Positions 44,583-53,246 of a stretch of DNA of 64,000 nt are shown here, one piece after another. The DNA comes from JBAYST01 sp034932745 (GTDB lineage: Bacteria > Bacillota_I > Bacilli_A > RFN20 > CAG-826): contig JAYFOJ010000002.1 in NCBI GenBank assembly GCA_034932745.1, forward strand, positions 62,001-126,000, read 5' to 3'. The translations under genes were made by a program, and so were the position numbers. The notes beneath the pieces were generated by a model. That model saw only the letters and a list, made by a program, of their open reading frames with translations. It was not told where the DNA came from and did no database searches. Numbering within the stretch: position 1 is the stretch's first letter; the number at the start of each line of letters is the position of its first letter.

Positions 44583-46253
44583 ATGGCGAGCAAAATATCT
44601 ATGCCTGTTTCCGTCTACGCTTTAGGTGGACTTGGCGAAGTCGGAAAAAATACTTATTGTATTGAGAATGAAAAAACATTAATCATTATTGACGCTGGCG
44701 TCTTGTTTCCAGGTAACGAATTTCCTGGAATAGATTACCTAGTGCCTGATTATACACACCTTAAGAACAATAGAAACAAAATCAAAGCCCTATTTATAAC
44801 ACACGGCCACGAAGATCATATCGGTGGAATTCCTTATCTAATTCAAAACGTGAATATCCCTGTGATATATGCACCAAAATTAGCGGCCGCTTTAATTAAA
44901 CACAGATTGGAAGAATACCGTTTAGTAGACCGCGTGAAGATTGTCGAATACGACGATGAGAGTCAAATTAAGGTAGATGATTTCCTCGTGACATTTTTCC
45001 GCGTCACGCACTCAATTCCTGACTCATTTGGTATCGTTGTCGATACTCCAGAAGGACGTATTGTCACCACTGGTGACTTTAAAATTGACTTAACGCCAAT
45101 TGGACCAGATATTCAATTGAATAAAATAGCGGATTTGGGTAGACGAGGTGTCACTCTTTTATTGAGCGATTCCACAAATGCTGAAAACGAAGGATACACT
45201 CCGAGCGAGAGAAACGTATTCGAATCGATAAACGAAATATTTACCAGGGCTGAAGGGCGTTTAATTGTCTCGACATTCTCTAGTAATATTTCTCGTATTC
45301 AACAAATATGTGAAGCTGCAGTTCTTCACCATCGCAAGATTGCAATTGTTGGAAAATCAATGGAAAACGCTGTCGCTATCTCTAGATCATACGGATATAT
45401 CAAAATTCCAGATGACGCAATAATTGACGTTTCTGAAATTAGACGAACCAAATTAAACGAGATTGTGGTTTTATGCACCGGCTCACAAGGAGAACCAATG
45501 GCGGCTCTTAGCAGAATCGCTACTGGCGATCATAAAGATATTAGAATTATTCCAGGCGATACCGTAGTTTTCTCTAGTTCAGCTATTCCAGGAAATGGAA
45601 TCTCAATTAATAATGTCGTCGATGAACTAGCAAAATGTGGTGCTAACGTTATTACTAATTCAATACTGAGCGATATTCACTCTTCTGGTCACCCGGCCAA
45701 ACAAGAACTACGCTTGATGTTTAAATTAATAAAGCCAAAATACTTCATGCCGGTTCACGGTGAGCACAGAATGCAAGTCATTCATGCCGAACTAGCGCAA
45801 TCATTAGGCATCCCAAAGGAAAATTGTTTTGTCTGCGATAATGGTGACTCCGTTGTTATTTCTCATCATAAATGTGAAATAGGCTATAGAGTTCCATCTG
45901 GCGTCACATTTATCGATGGCAACAAAATCGATGGTCTAGCGCCTTCTGTCATCAAGGATCGCAAAGTCTTAACGGATGATGGAATGGTTGCAGTTGTCAT
46001 TGGAATTGACACTAAGACAAATCAACTAATAGTTGCACCAAAAATATACACGAATGGTTTTGTTTACCGCCGACATCAAAACGTTATGAAAAACACTGCT
46101 AATGCTGTTGAAAAAGAGATCAAAATCGTTTTAGCAGGAAAAGCCAACTTTGCCGATTTAAAAAACACAATCAAGAAAGTTGCAGGAAGTGTTTTATATA
46201 AAGAAACTAAGCGAAACCCAATGATTATTCCGCTTATCATGTCGAAGAATTAG
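44583..46253 (+). CDS. rnj: Ribonuclease J
   Basis: 556-aa metallo-beta-lactamase/beta-CASP ribonuclease with endo- and 5'-exonuclease activity in mRNA turnover. ITHGHEDHIGGIPYL provides the metal ligands, VTTGDFKIDLTP motif III, then STFSSNISRIQQI and the beta-CASP domain, HSSGHPAKQE and a C-terminal domain. TAGGAGGA ribosome site. maf begins one base after its stop. Confidence 0.96.
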   Translation: MASKISMPVSVYALGGLGEVGKNTYCIENEKTLIIIDAGVLFPGNEFPGIDYLVPDYTHLKNNRNKIKALFITHGHEDHIGGIPYLIQNVNIPVIYAPKLAAALIKHRLEEYRLVDRVKIVEYDDESQIKVDDFLVTFFRVTHSIPDSFGIVVDTPEGRIVTTGDFKIDLTPIGPDIQLNKIADLGRRGVTLLLSDSTNAENEGYTPSERNVFESINEIFTRAEGRLIVSTFSSNISRIQQICEAAVLHHRKIAIVGKSMENAVAISRSYGYIKIPDDAIIDVSEIRRTKLNEIVVLCTGSQGEPMAALSRIATGDHKDIRIIPGDTVVFSSSAIPGNGISINNVVDELAKCGANVITNSILSDIHSSGHPAKQELRLMFKLIKPKYFMPVHGEHRMQVIHAELAQSLGIPKENCFVCDNGDSVVISHHKCEIGYRVPSGVTFIDGNKIDGLAPSVIKDRKVLTDDGMVAVVIGIDTKTNQLIVAPKIYTNGFVYRRHQNVMKNTANAVEKEIKIVLAGKANFADLKNTIKKVAGSVLYKETKRNPMIIPLIMSKN

Positions 46254-46254
46254 T

Positions 46255-46809
46255 ATGATAATCCTAGCTTCTTCGTCTCCAAGACGACAACAACTTCTAA
46301 AGAAAATAACATCCGATTTTAAGATTTGTGTCTCGAATATTGATGAGAATGAACCATTTTTGAGCTCGAGTACTCTTTCTTATGATTTAGCAAAATTAAA
46401 AGCGTATGAGATATTTAAAAATAATCCAGATGATGTCGTTATAGCGTGCGATACAATTGTTGTTTTTAATAACAAAGTATTCGGAAAACCACGCGATGAA
46501 AAAGAAGCAAAAGAAATGCTTACTAGCCTATCAAATAATACGCATATCGTCCTTACAAGTTACACCATCATTTCGAAATACTTTGAAATAAGTAGAACGA
46601 TAAAAAGTCGAGTAACATTTAACTCTCTTAGCGAAAAAACAATTGATGAATATATCAAAACCGGATCGCCAATGGATAAGGCCGGAGCGTATGGTTGTCA
46701 GGATGAAAAGTTTAATCTAATTAAAAATATAAACGGAAGTTTCGATAACGTTATGGGCTTCCCAACTGAATCGATTAAAAAGGAATTAAAAAGACTTCGA
46801 GTATTATAA
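46255..46809 (+). CDS. maf: Maf-type nucleoside triphosphate pyrophosphatase
   Basis: 184 aa. ILASSSPRRQQLLKKI opening, ACDTIVVFNNKVFGKP with the metal-binding Asp, and GSPMDKAGAYGCQ. Hydrolyses modified or canonical dTTP/UTP to prevent misincorporation. Co-transcribed with RNase J. The stop lies in the loop of the terminator shared with the convergent gene. Confidence 0.95.
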   Translation: MIILASSSPRRQQLLKKITSDFKICVSNIDENEPFLSSSTLSYDLAKLKAYEIFKNNPDDVVIACDTIVVFNNKVFGKPRDEKEAKEMLTSLSNNTHIVLTSYTIISKYFEISRTIKSRVTFNSLSEKTIDEYIKTGSPMDKAGAYGCQDEKFNLIKNINGSFDNVMGFPTESIKKELKRLRVL

Positions 46810-46823
46810 CGAAGTCTTTTTTT
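46790..46823. terminator. Bidirectional terminator holding both convergent stop codons
   Basis: 10-bp perfect stem AAAGACTTCG/CGAAGTCTTT with a 10-base loop that contains the maf stop (46807-46809) and the opposing stop (46804-46806), then a T run. Confidence 0.85.
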
Positions 46824-47151
46824 CTAATTCGTTTTTGGTTTTGCTATTTAGCACTAGAACAATCTTTTCGCCGGTTTCGATGACGCTAACGACTCCAGCA
46901 TTGTGCAATTCGTTGTTTTTAATCAACCCGCGATCTTTAACTTTTACCGTTAACCTAGATCCTTTAAGGCTAAATTCGATGATATTATCTTTACCGCCAA
47001 TTAACTCAATGATGCCACCGTTATTGGAACTCTTTTTCTTGTTCAAGAAAAGAATAATTAAAACAGTGATGGCTAGAATGACCGCTATTGCAACCGCAAT
47101 TATCCAACCATAAGCAGCTAAAAATTCATTTATTTCTTGTAATGGTATCAT
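46804..47151 (-). CDS. Membrane-anchored EIIB-like domain lacking the phospho-cysteine
   Basis: 115 aa. One helix (about 14-34, AYGWIIAVAIAVILAITVLI), a Lys/Ser linker, and a domain (about 42-108) that follows the glucose-type PTS EIIB pattern: IIELIGGKDNIIEFSL, RLTVKVKDRG and NAGVVSVIETGEKIVLVL. The phosphorylated Cys of EIIB (ACxTRL) is replaced (LKGSRL), so phosphotransfer is impossible; a sensing or binding role is likelier. It overlaps nadK's stop by 4 bases (ATGA). Confidence 0.72.
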   Translation of the reverse strand: MIPLQEINEFLAAYGWIIAVAIAVILAITVLIILFLNKKKSSNNGGIIELIGGKDNIIEFSLKGSRLTVKVKDRGLIKNNELHNAGVVSVIETGEKIVLVLNSKTKNELEKKTSL

Positions 47152-47927
47152 TTAATAAAACTCTTCCTTATCGAACCAATAAAAGTGTGAGTATCTTTAA
47201 GAAGCATTCTAACTGTTAAGGAAGATCTTCTTATATTAATTCTCGTTGGTTTGTCTTCGATAATAACGTTATCGAAAGAAACTGATGAATCTTCCAAGTT
47301 ACCAATAATGCTAATATCGACATCTTTAGAAAAAACTATCGAACTAGTTAGTGGTGAATAAACATTGTTCATCACTGGTGCTATTGGAGTAATTTGGAGA
47401 CAGTCAACATCGAAGTCGACTAAAGCGCCTCCGAGTGATTTATTAAGACCGGTGCTTCCTAATTGACCGCATACCGTTAAACCATTACCGACAAAATCCT
47501 CAAGTTTTTCATTATCGACATATACTTCGCATTCGAGCGTTTTATATATCGAAGATAATCTAATTTCGTTTACCGCATATATATCGTATGTTTCGTTTTC
47601 GCAAGCGATTGTTCCTTCTAAAAGCGGGAACGTTCTTTCGACTAATTTACCATTATCTAAATCGCTAATCGCCTGTTCAATCTCATCAGCATCGTAATCA
47701 TAAAAATAGCCAAGGGTTCCGTTGTTAATACCTAAAAAGCAGACATCATCTAAACGATCAATGTTGCTTTGCACCGCTTTTAAGAATGTTCCGTCTCCAC
47801 CTATGCAAATAATAATATCTGGATTGCGGTCGTCGATTTCGATTTCGTGCATGTCCAAAAGAGCGGTTATTTTCTGTTCAATTAAAGCTGTTTTTTCTTT
47901 ATGAACGCTAAATAAACTAATCTTCAT
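47148..47927 (-). CDS. nadK: NAD kinase
   Basis: 259 aa. Phosphorylates NAD to NADP. GGDGTFLKAVQ motif, NNGTLGYF, and STGLNKSLGGALVD. I start at ATG 47927 (MKISLFSVHKEK); a start at 47960 would add 11 residues inside the upstream gene. Two bases separate it from the Spx-family gene. Confidence 0.93.
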   Translation of the reverse strand: MKISLFSVHKEKTALIEQKITALLDMHEIEIDDRNPDIIICIGGDGTFLKAVQSNIDRLDDVCFLGINNGTLGYFYDYDADEIEQAISDLDNGKLVERTFPLLEGTIACENETYDIYAVNEIRLSSIYKTLECEVYVDNEKLEDFVGNGLTVCGQLGSTGLNKSLGGALVDFDVDCLQITPIAPVMNNVYSPLTSSIVFSKDVDISIIGNLEDSSVSFDNVIIEDKPTRINIRRSSLTVRMLLKDTHTFIGSIRKSFIK

Positions 47928-47929
47928 AT

Positions 47930-48364
47930 TTACTCGCAAATGTCTTGAGCGTGTTCGCAATTATTATATTTCTCACAATTTTCAGGACTGCAATTCCATT
48001 GTGCAATCCTTCTAGCGTGAGGAATGAATGAACGGATTTCTTCTTCGTTATAACCGACTTGAATTCTTCGATCGTCGACGACGATAGGGCGCTTTAAAAC
48101 AGATGGGTTAGCACGAATAAACTCAATTAAGTCCTTGATTGTCATGCTATCTAAATCAAGACCATTTTCTTTTACTATTTTGCTTCTTTCGGAAATAATA
48201 TCTTCTGTTCCATTCTCGCTTTTTGCGAGTATATCTTTTAATTCTGTTTCATTTAACGTAGCCGAAAATATATTCTTTTCGACATACGGTATATTTTGTT
48301 CGGTAAACCACTTTTTTACTTTGCGGCAACTTGAGCAACTAGGCGATGTATAAATTTTAATCAT
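47930..48364 (-). CDS. spx: Spx/ArsC-family protein with Cys-rich tail
   Basis: 144 aa. Redox switch CSSC (Cys10, Cys13), KRPIVVDDRRIQVGYNEEEI with the Arg92 typical of Spx, and the Spx C-terminal stretch FIPHARR. Spx binds RNA polymerase alpha under disulfide stress. Beyond the usual end there is a tail with four cysteines (125, 130, 136, 143), suggesting extra metal or redox control. GGGAGGT ribosome site. First gene of the spx-nadK-EIIB-like operon. Confidence 0.85.
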   Translation of the reverse strand: MIKIYTSPSCSSCRKVKKWFTEQNIPYVEKNIFSATLNETELKDILAKSENGTEDIISERSKIVKENGLDLDSMTIKDLIEFIRANPSVLKRPIVVDDRRIQVGYNEEEIRSFIPHARRIAQWNCSPENCEKYNNCEHAQDICE

Positions 48365-48498
48365 GTTATTACCTCCCTATCTCTTTGTTAAGTATAACAA
48401 ATTAAAAACTATCGTTAAAGTGGATATATTAAAACAACCTTAGGTTGAAAAAGCATATAGAAAAACATAAACTAATTAAAGATAATTGGGAGAAAAAT

Positions 48499-49488
48499 AT
48501 GGCAAAAGAAAGAATACTAACTGGCATAAAACCAACTGGACAATTAACGCTAGGGAATTATCTTGGAGTGCTTAAGCACTTACCAGATGTTCAAGAGCGA
48601 GGAGAGTCCTTTATTTTTATCGCTGACCTACATGCATTAACAATGCCGATTGAGCCAGAGATGTTAAGACAGAATTCTATCGATATCGCCGCTTTTTATC
48701 TCGCCGCTGGTCTCGACCCAAAAAAGACCACACTATTTCTTCAATCAAGTGTTTCGGCTCACGCTGAATTAAATGCAATTATGCAGAATTATTTATATAT
48801 GGGTGAGTTGTCGAGAATGACACAGTTCAAAGAAAAAACACAGAAGTTAAAGTCATCCGCTATCGGATTAGGAATTTTTGCTTATCCAGTTCTTATGGCC
48901 TGTGACATTATTTTATATAATGCAACCATCATTCCTGTCGGTGAAGATCAAGTTCAACACGTCGAGTTAACTAGAGATTTAGTCAATCGTTTCAATAATA
49001 GATATGGTGAGATTCTTGCGATGCCGAAAGCCGAAATAAGAAAAGTCGGCTCGAGAATTATGTCATTGTCAGATCCAAGTAAAAAGATGAGTAAATCAGA
49101 TCCAAAAGGTGATGTTTATTTAAAAGACGACCTAGCAACAGTAAGAAAAAAGATAATGTCCGCGGTCACGGATTCAGGAAGCGAAGTTACCTATGATGTA
49201 GTAAATAAACCCGGAATATCAAATTTATTAACTATATACGCCGCAACTAAAGATATAACAATCGAAAAAGCCCAGGAATTATTTAAAGGTTATCGCTATG
49301 GAGACTTTAAAAAAGCTGTCGCAGACGCTGTTTGCGAGGACTTAGGGAAATTCCAAGAAAGATATAAGAACATTATCGATAACAAAATATATGAAAAAGT
49401 TCTAAAAGAAGGCGCATCTAGAGCAAGAGAAGTTGCCAATGTCACACTTAATAGAGTTAAAAAAGCCGTCGGTTTATTGAATGAATAA
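48499..49488 (+). CDS. trpS: Tryptophanyl-tRNA synthetase
   Basis: 329-aa class I synthetase. GIKPTGQLTLGNYLG carries the HIGH-equivalent (LGNY), GEDQVQHVELTRDL and KKMSKSDP (KMSKS). I start at ATG 48499 with GGGAGA upstream; the in-frame TTG at 48445 (18 extra residues) is rejected. The 134-base leader shows a short palindrome (48435-48447) but no recognisable T-box. Overlaps the HAD gene by 8 bases. Confidence 0.96.
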   Translation: MAKERILTGIKPTGQLTLGNYLGVLKHLPDVQERGESFIFIADLHALTMPIEPEMLRQNSIDIAAFYLAAGLDPKKTTLFLQSSVSAHAELNAIMQNYLYMGELSRMTQFKEKTQKLKSSAIGLGIFAYPVLMACDIILYNATIIPVGEDQVQHVELTRDLVNRFNNRYGEILAMPKAEIRKVGSRIMSLSDPSKKMSKSDPKGDVYLKDDLATVRKKIMSAVTDSGSEVTYDVVNKPGISNLLTIYAATKDITIEKAQELFKGYRYGDFKKAVADAVCEDLGKFQERYKNIIDNKIYEKVLKEGASRAREVANVTLNRVKKAVGLLNE

Positions 49489-50299
49489 GTATTTGATTTG
49501 TTTTGATATGGACGGAACTCTTCTTAATGAGAAAAAGAAGATATCTTTTTTGACCGGCAAATACTTACAAAAACTACAAAAGCGAGGATGCATGATTGTT
49601 TTAGCATCAGGACGTCCTAAAAGAGAATTAAAAAGATATTACGACCAATTGAAACTTACTTCTCCTTTAGTTTGCCTTAATGGTTCGTACTGCTATTCAC
49701 CATTTGATAAAGACTTCCCTGAGTATGAATTTACGTTTGATAAAAATATCGCCATCGAGATTACCGAAGAATTGCTTAACAAAGGTGCCATTGATAATGC
49801 CTTTTGCGAGAATAATTCTTGCGTTTGGCTCTATAAAAAAGATCCTGATTTAATCAATTTTTTCTGGAATTTCACACAAGATGACCGAATGGTATTTGGA
49901 TCTTTTAGAGATACTCTTGATAAAAACCCTGCCGCAATGCTAGTCGAAAGCAAAAAAGGCGGTCACGAAAAGGAAATCGAGGAAATCGTCAAAAAATATC
50001 CAGGATTGAATGTAAGGTTTTGGTTTAACGGCCACTATTCAGAATTATATTTCGACGGTTCTAGTAAGGCGGCAACTCTAGAAAAAATTGCAAAATTTTA
50101 TGGTTTCAAGAAAGAACGCATAATTGCGTTTGGCGATCAACACAATGACATAGAGATGCTTGAATGGGCGGGGATAGGTGTCGCTATGAAAAATGCATCT
50201 GAAGAATTAAAAGAACACGCAGATATAGTTACTAAAAAAGATAATAACCATAACGGAATATATCACGCTTTAAAAAGTATTATTAAATCTAATAAATAG
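49481..50299 (+). CDS. Cof-type HAD phosphatase
   Basis: 272 aa. DMDGTLLNEKKKIS (motif I), ASGRPKREL (motif II) and FGDQHNDIEMLEWAGIGVAM (motif IV) with a type IIB cap. Dephosphorylates sugar phosphates or flavin precursors; substrate unknown. Translated with trpS. Confidence 0.9.
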   Translation: MNKYLICFDMDGTLLNEKKKISFLTGKYLQKLQKRGCMIVLASGRPKRELKRYYDQLKLTSPLVCLNGSYCYSPFDKDFPEYEFTFDKNIAIEITEELLNKGAIDNAFCENNSCVWLYKKDPDLINFFWNFTQDDRMVFGSFRDTLDKNPAAMLVESKKGGHEKEIEEIVKKYPGLNVRFWFNGHYSELYFDGSSKAATLEKIAKFYGFKKERIIAFGDQHNDIEMLEWAGIGVAMKNASEELKEHADIVTKKDNNHNGIYHALKSIIKSNK

Positions 50300-50302
50300 T
50301 TA

Positions 50303-52003
50303 CTATTTTATATTCAGATATTTCATTAAATCTTCATAGATTTCTTTTGCCGCTAATTCGGCATCTTTTTTATTCTTTGCCACCGCACCGATATAAAATT
50401 TGCACTTTGGCTCCGTTCCGCTAGGTCTAATAGCCACATTACTTCCATCATTAAAATACATTTTAACGACATCAGATTGAGGTAGATTGATTTTTGTTTT
50501 CTTACCATCTTTTATTGAAATTTGCTTTTGATAATCTTCAACTGCTGTAACGACTCTACTACCTAGTTTTAAAATTGGCTTATCGTGAAGTCCATTCATT
50601 AGTTCTTTCATTTCTTTTTGACCCGTTGGCCCTTTGAATTCACGAGAAGTAACCTGGTCTACATGATAGCCGTATCTCTTTCCAAGATCATCGAATGCCT
50701 CGATTAGGTTTTTACCTTTTTTATCGTAATATAGAGCCATTTCGCAATATAGAAGGATTGCTTGTAAGCCGTCTTTATCTCTTGCAAATGGCGAAATTAA
50801 GCAACCATATGATTCTTCATAACCAAATTCAAATTTTGGACCATTGATTTCTTCGTAATGCTGAATTTGATTGCCAATAAATTTGAATCCCGTAAGGAAT
50901 ATCTCGTTTTTAATGCCATATGAAGCGGCAATTTTAGCACCCAATGATGAAGTTACAATTGTGGAATACATAATTCCGTCTTTTGATAGTGTGCCTTGTT
51001 TCTTTCTCATAGAGAAAATATAGTCCATCAAAAGCGCTGCTGATTGATTGCCAGTAAACAATACATATTCACCAGAGCGATCAAGAGCGGCCAAACCGAC
51101 GCGATCCCCATCAGGGTCGGTCATGCATATTAATTTGGCGCCAATCTCTTTTGCGAGCTTTATTGGTTCAATATAAGATTTTGCCTCTTCTGGGTTTGGA
51201 GATAATGTTCCAGAAAAGTCTGGATCTGGATCACATTGTTTAATAACCGGATAAACATCATAATTAAAATCTTTAAATATTCTCATCGCGTTTACATACG
51301 ATGTTCCATGATTAGGTGTATAGACTATCTTGAAATTACTTTTATCTAGATTTGGATTTAAAGCAATTGCTTCAACTAATCTTACATATTCATCGTCAAT
51401 TTTCTTCGACAAAACAGAATTTTTACCAAGTTTAATGCCACTTGGAACAACGACTTCCAACTCGTTTGGTAAAAGCGAAATCAATTCCACTAAACGATTA
51501 ATCTTTTCTGGCACTAATTGACAGCCAAATTCATCGTAAACTTTATATCCGTTATATTCTTTTGGATTATGGGACGCCGTGACCATTACACCTGCCACCG
51601 CTTTTTGATATCTAACCGCAAAGGACAATTCTGGTGTCGGACGCAATGAGTCAAAAATATATGTATTAATACCAAATCTATTGAATGTATCTGCAATTAA
51701 CAAAGTAAATTCTCGCGACATATGGCGATTGTCATGAGATATAACGACGCCACGTTTTTTTGCATCTGGAAATTTTTCTAATAAATACTGCGCGAAAGCA
51801 ACCGTTGCTTTTCTTACAGTAAATATATTCATTCTATTAGTTCCTGGACCCAATATTCCTCTCATACCAGCAGTACCAAACTCGACATCTTTGAAAAATG
51901 CATCAGCTTTTTCTTCGCTGGACATTTTTTTAAGTATCTCTTTATCTTCTTTGCTAACTCCTGAACTAGTTAACCACCGTTGATAATTCTTTTCGATTTC
52001 CAT
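50303..52003 (-). CDS. pgcA: Phosphoglucomutase/phosphomannomutase
   Basis: 566 aa, alpha-D-phosphohexomutase. FGTAGMRGILGPGTNRMN, active serine in TASHNPKEYNGYK, metal site DPDGDRVG, and phosphate-binding RPSGTEPKCKFY. It supplies glucose 1-phosphate, the substrate of RfbA in the polysaccharide locus. AAGGAGGA ribosome site; one gap of 21 bases from the RluA gene. Confidence 0.93.
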   Translation of the reverse strand: MEIEKNYQRWLTSSGVSKEDKEILKKMSSEEKADAFFKDVEFGTAGMRGILGPGTNRMNIFTVRKATVAFAQYLLEKFPDAKKRGVVISHDNRHMSREFTLLIADTFNRFGINTYIFDSLRPTPELSFAVRYQKAVAGVMVTASHNPKEYNGYKVYDEFGCQLVPEKINRLVELISLLPNELEVVVPSGIKLGKNSVLSKKIDDEYVRLVEAIALNPNLDKSNFKIVYTPNHGTSYVNAMRIFKDFNYDVYPVIKQCDPDPDFSGTLSPNPEEAKSYIEPIKLAKEIGAKLICMTDPDGDRVGLAALDRSGEYVLFTGNQSAALLMDYIFSMRKKQGTLSKDGIMYSTIVTSSLGAKIAASYGIKNEIFLTGFKFIGNQIQHYEEINGPKFEFGYEESYGCLISPFARDKDGLQAILLYCEMALYYDKKGKNLIEAFDDLGKRYGYHVDQVTSREFKGPTGQKEMKELMNGLHDKPILKLGSRVVTAVEDYQKQISIKDGKKTKINLPQSDVVKMYFNDGSNVAIRPSGTEPKCKFYIGAVAKNKKDAELAAKEIYEDLMKYLNIK

Positions 52004-52024
52004 ATTTTGTCCTCCTTAATTAGA

Positions 52025-52984
52025 TTAATATAACTGTAACTTACTTAAAAGAGCAGATTCTTTTAAAGGCAATTCAGCAATAAACTCTTTTTCATTTAAA
52101 TACGCTAATTTACCTTTCATGTTGTGAAAAATTACTTTTTGAGCATGTAAGAACTGACTAGATAATCCATATAATTCGGCAAATTCCTTGTTTGCTTTGA
52201 AGTCGCCATATTTCTGATCGCCAATAATTGGATGGTCGATTGCTAATAGGTGTGCTCTAATCTGATGTGTACGACCAGTTAATATTTGAACATCTAAAAG
52301 TGTGTAGTCGTGATAAATTTTGATTGGTTTATAAATTGTCCATGCACTCTTTGCGCCTTCTGCTAATCTTCCTGGTCTAACAATTCCGGTTTCTTCATTT
52401 TTGAAAAGTGCTAATTTAACTTCGCCTTCCTTATCAACAACACCGTTTACTAATGCTAAATAATGCTTCTCGACATTGTTATGGTTTTTGAAAGCTTGCA
52501 ATAATTCTTGCATTACTTCAACGCTTTTCCCAAATATAACAATTCCGGAAGTGTTACGATCGATTCGATGCGCTGGAGCAATAGAGAATGTGCTATCGAT
52601 ATTTTTGTTATTAAATATGAAATAAGATATGGCTAACTGATCAAGAGATACGCAATTCTTCTCATCTTTTTGAACGAGCATTCCTTTTGGCTTATTTACG
52701 ATTAAAATGTTGTCGTCTTCATAAATAATTAGGTCTTTGATTTTCTCATTAGGAAGAGGTGTCTTCTTTTTAAAATCTTCGAGTTTGTCGTCGGATACAT
52801 AAATTTCGACGATGTCCCCCGCTTTTATTCTTTCCTTCATGTCCGCTCTTTTACCATTTAACTTAACATCTCGTTTACGAAAAACTTTGTAGATGAAAGA
52901 AAGTGGCGCTTCGCTTAAAACTTTCTTTACGTACTTTTCTAAAGTTTGGTTAGACTCATTGTCTTTTACTGTGTATGTTTTCAT
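52025..52984 (-). CDS. RluA-family pseudouridine synthase
   Basis: 319 aa. S4 RNA-binding domain (about 10-75, FRKRDVKLNGKRADM) and catalytic domain with HRIDRNTSGIVIFGKS (active Asp) and GRTHQIRAHL. Length and S4 domain point to the RluC/RluD branch acting on 23S rRNA, but the target position cannot be read. TAAAAT lies 7 bases before the ATG with no ribosome site. Confidence 0.92.
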   Translation of the reverse strand: MKTYTVKDNESNQTLEKYVKKVLSEAPLSFIYKVFRKRDVKLNGKRADMKERIKAGDIVEIYVSDDKLEDFKKKTPLPNEKIKDLIIYEDDNILIVNKPKGMLVQKDEKNCVSLDQLAISYFIFNNKNIDSTFSIAPAHRIDRNTSGIVIFGKSVEVMQELLQAFKNHNNVEKHYLALVNGVVDKEGEVKLALFKNEETGIVRPGRLAEGAKSAWTIYKPIKIYHDYTLLDVQILTGRTHQIRAHLLAIDHPIIGDQKYGDFKANKEFAELYGLSSQFLHAQKVIFHNMKGKLAYLNEKEFIAELPLKESALLSKLQLY

Positions 52985-53028
52985 ATTTATTATTTTAAAC
53001 TTTTTATGTTTATAAATAAACCGAGTTT

Positions 53029-53037
53029 TGCTATAAT
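53029..53037 (+). promoter_or_regulatory. Extended -10 promoter of tRNA-Ser(GGA)
   Basis: TGCTATAAT, 16 bases before the tRNA start. Confidence 0.75.
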
Positions 53038-53053
53038 CAAAAACGGCTTTATT

Positions 53054-53144
53054 GGAGGAATACCCAAGCGGCTGAAGGGGCGGGCTTGGAAAGCTCGTAG
53101 ACCTGTAACAGGGTGCAAGGGTTCAAATCCCTTTTCCTCCGCCA
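53054..53144 (+). tRNA. tRNA-Ser (anticodon GGA)
   Basis: 91-base class II tRNA. Acceptor GGAGGAA/TTCCTCC, anticodon stem CGGGC/GCTCG (one wobble) around TTGGAAA (GGA), long variable arm, TTCAAAT T-loop, discriminator G and encoded CCA. Confidence 0.96.
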
Positions 53145-53154
53145 TAAATAAAAT

Positions 53155-53180
53155 AGTGTAGATTAAGTCTACACTTTTTT
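53155..53180 (+). terminator. Terminator of tRNA-Ser(GGA)
   Basis: 8-bp perfect stem AGTGTAGA/TCTACACT, loop TTAAG, six T. Close copy of the tRNA-Ser(CGA) terminator. Confidence 0.9.
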
Positions 53181-53246
53181 AATACAATTAACATTGCAGC
53201 AACACTTATGGCAACATTTTTAACTAAAAGTAATTGGGTTATTACA

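Noticed and set aside
48435..48447. CAACC-TTA-GGTTG palindrome as a terminator or T-box part before trpS
   Set aside because: It has no T run in the plus direction, no T-box sequence or specifier stem, and there is no minus-strand gene upstream that would need a terminator.
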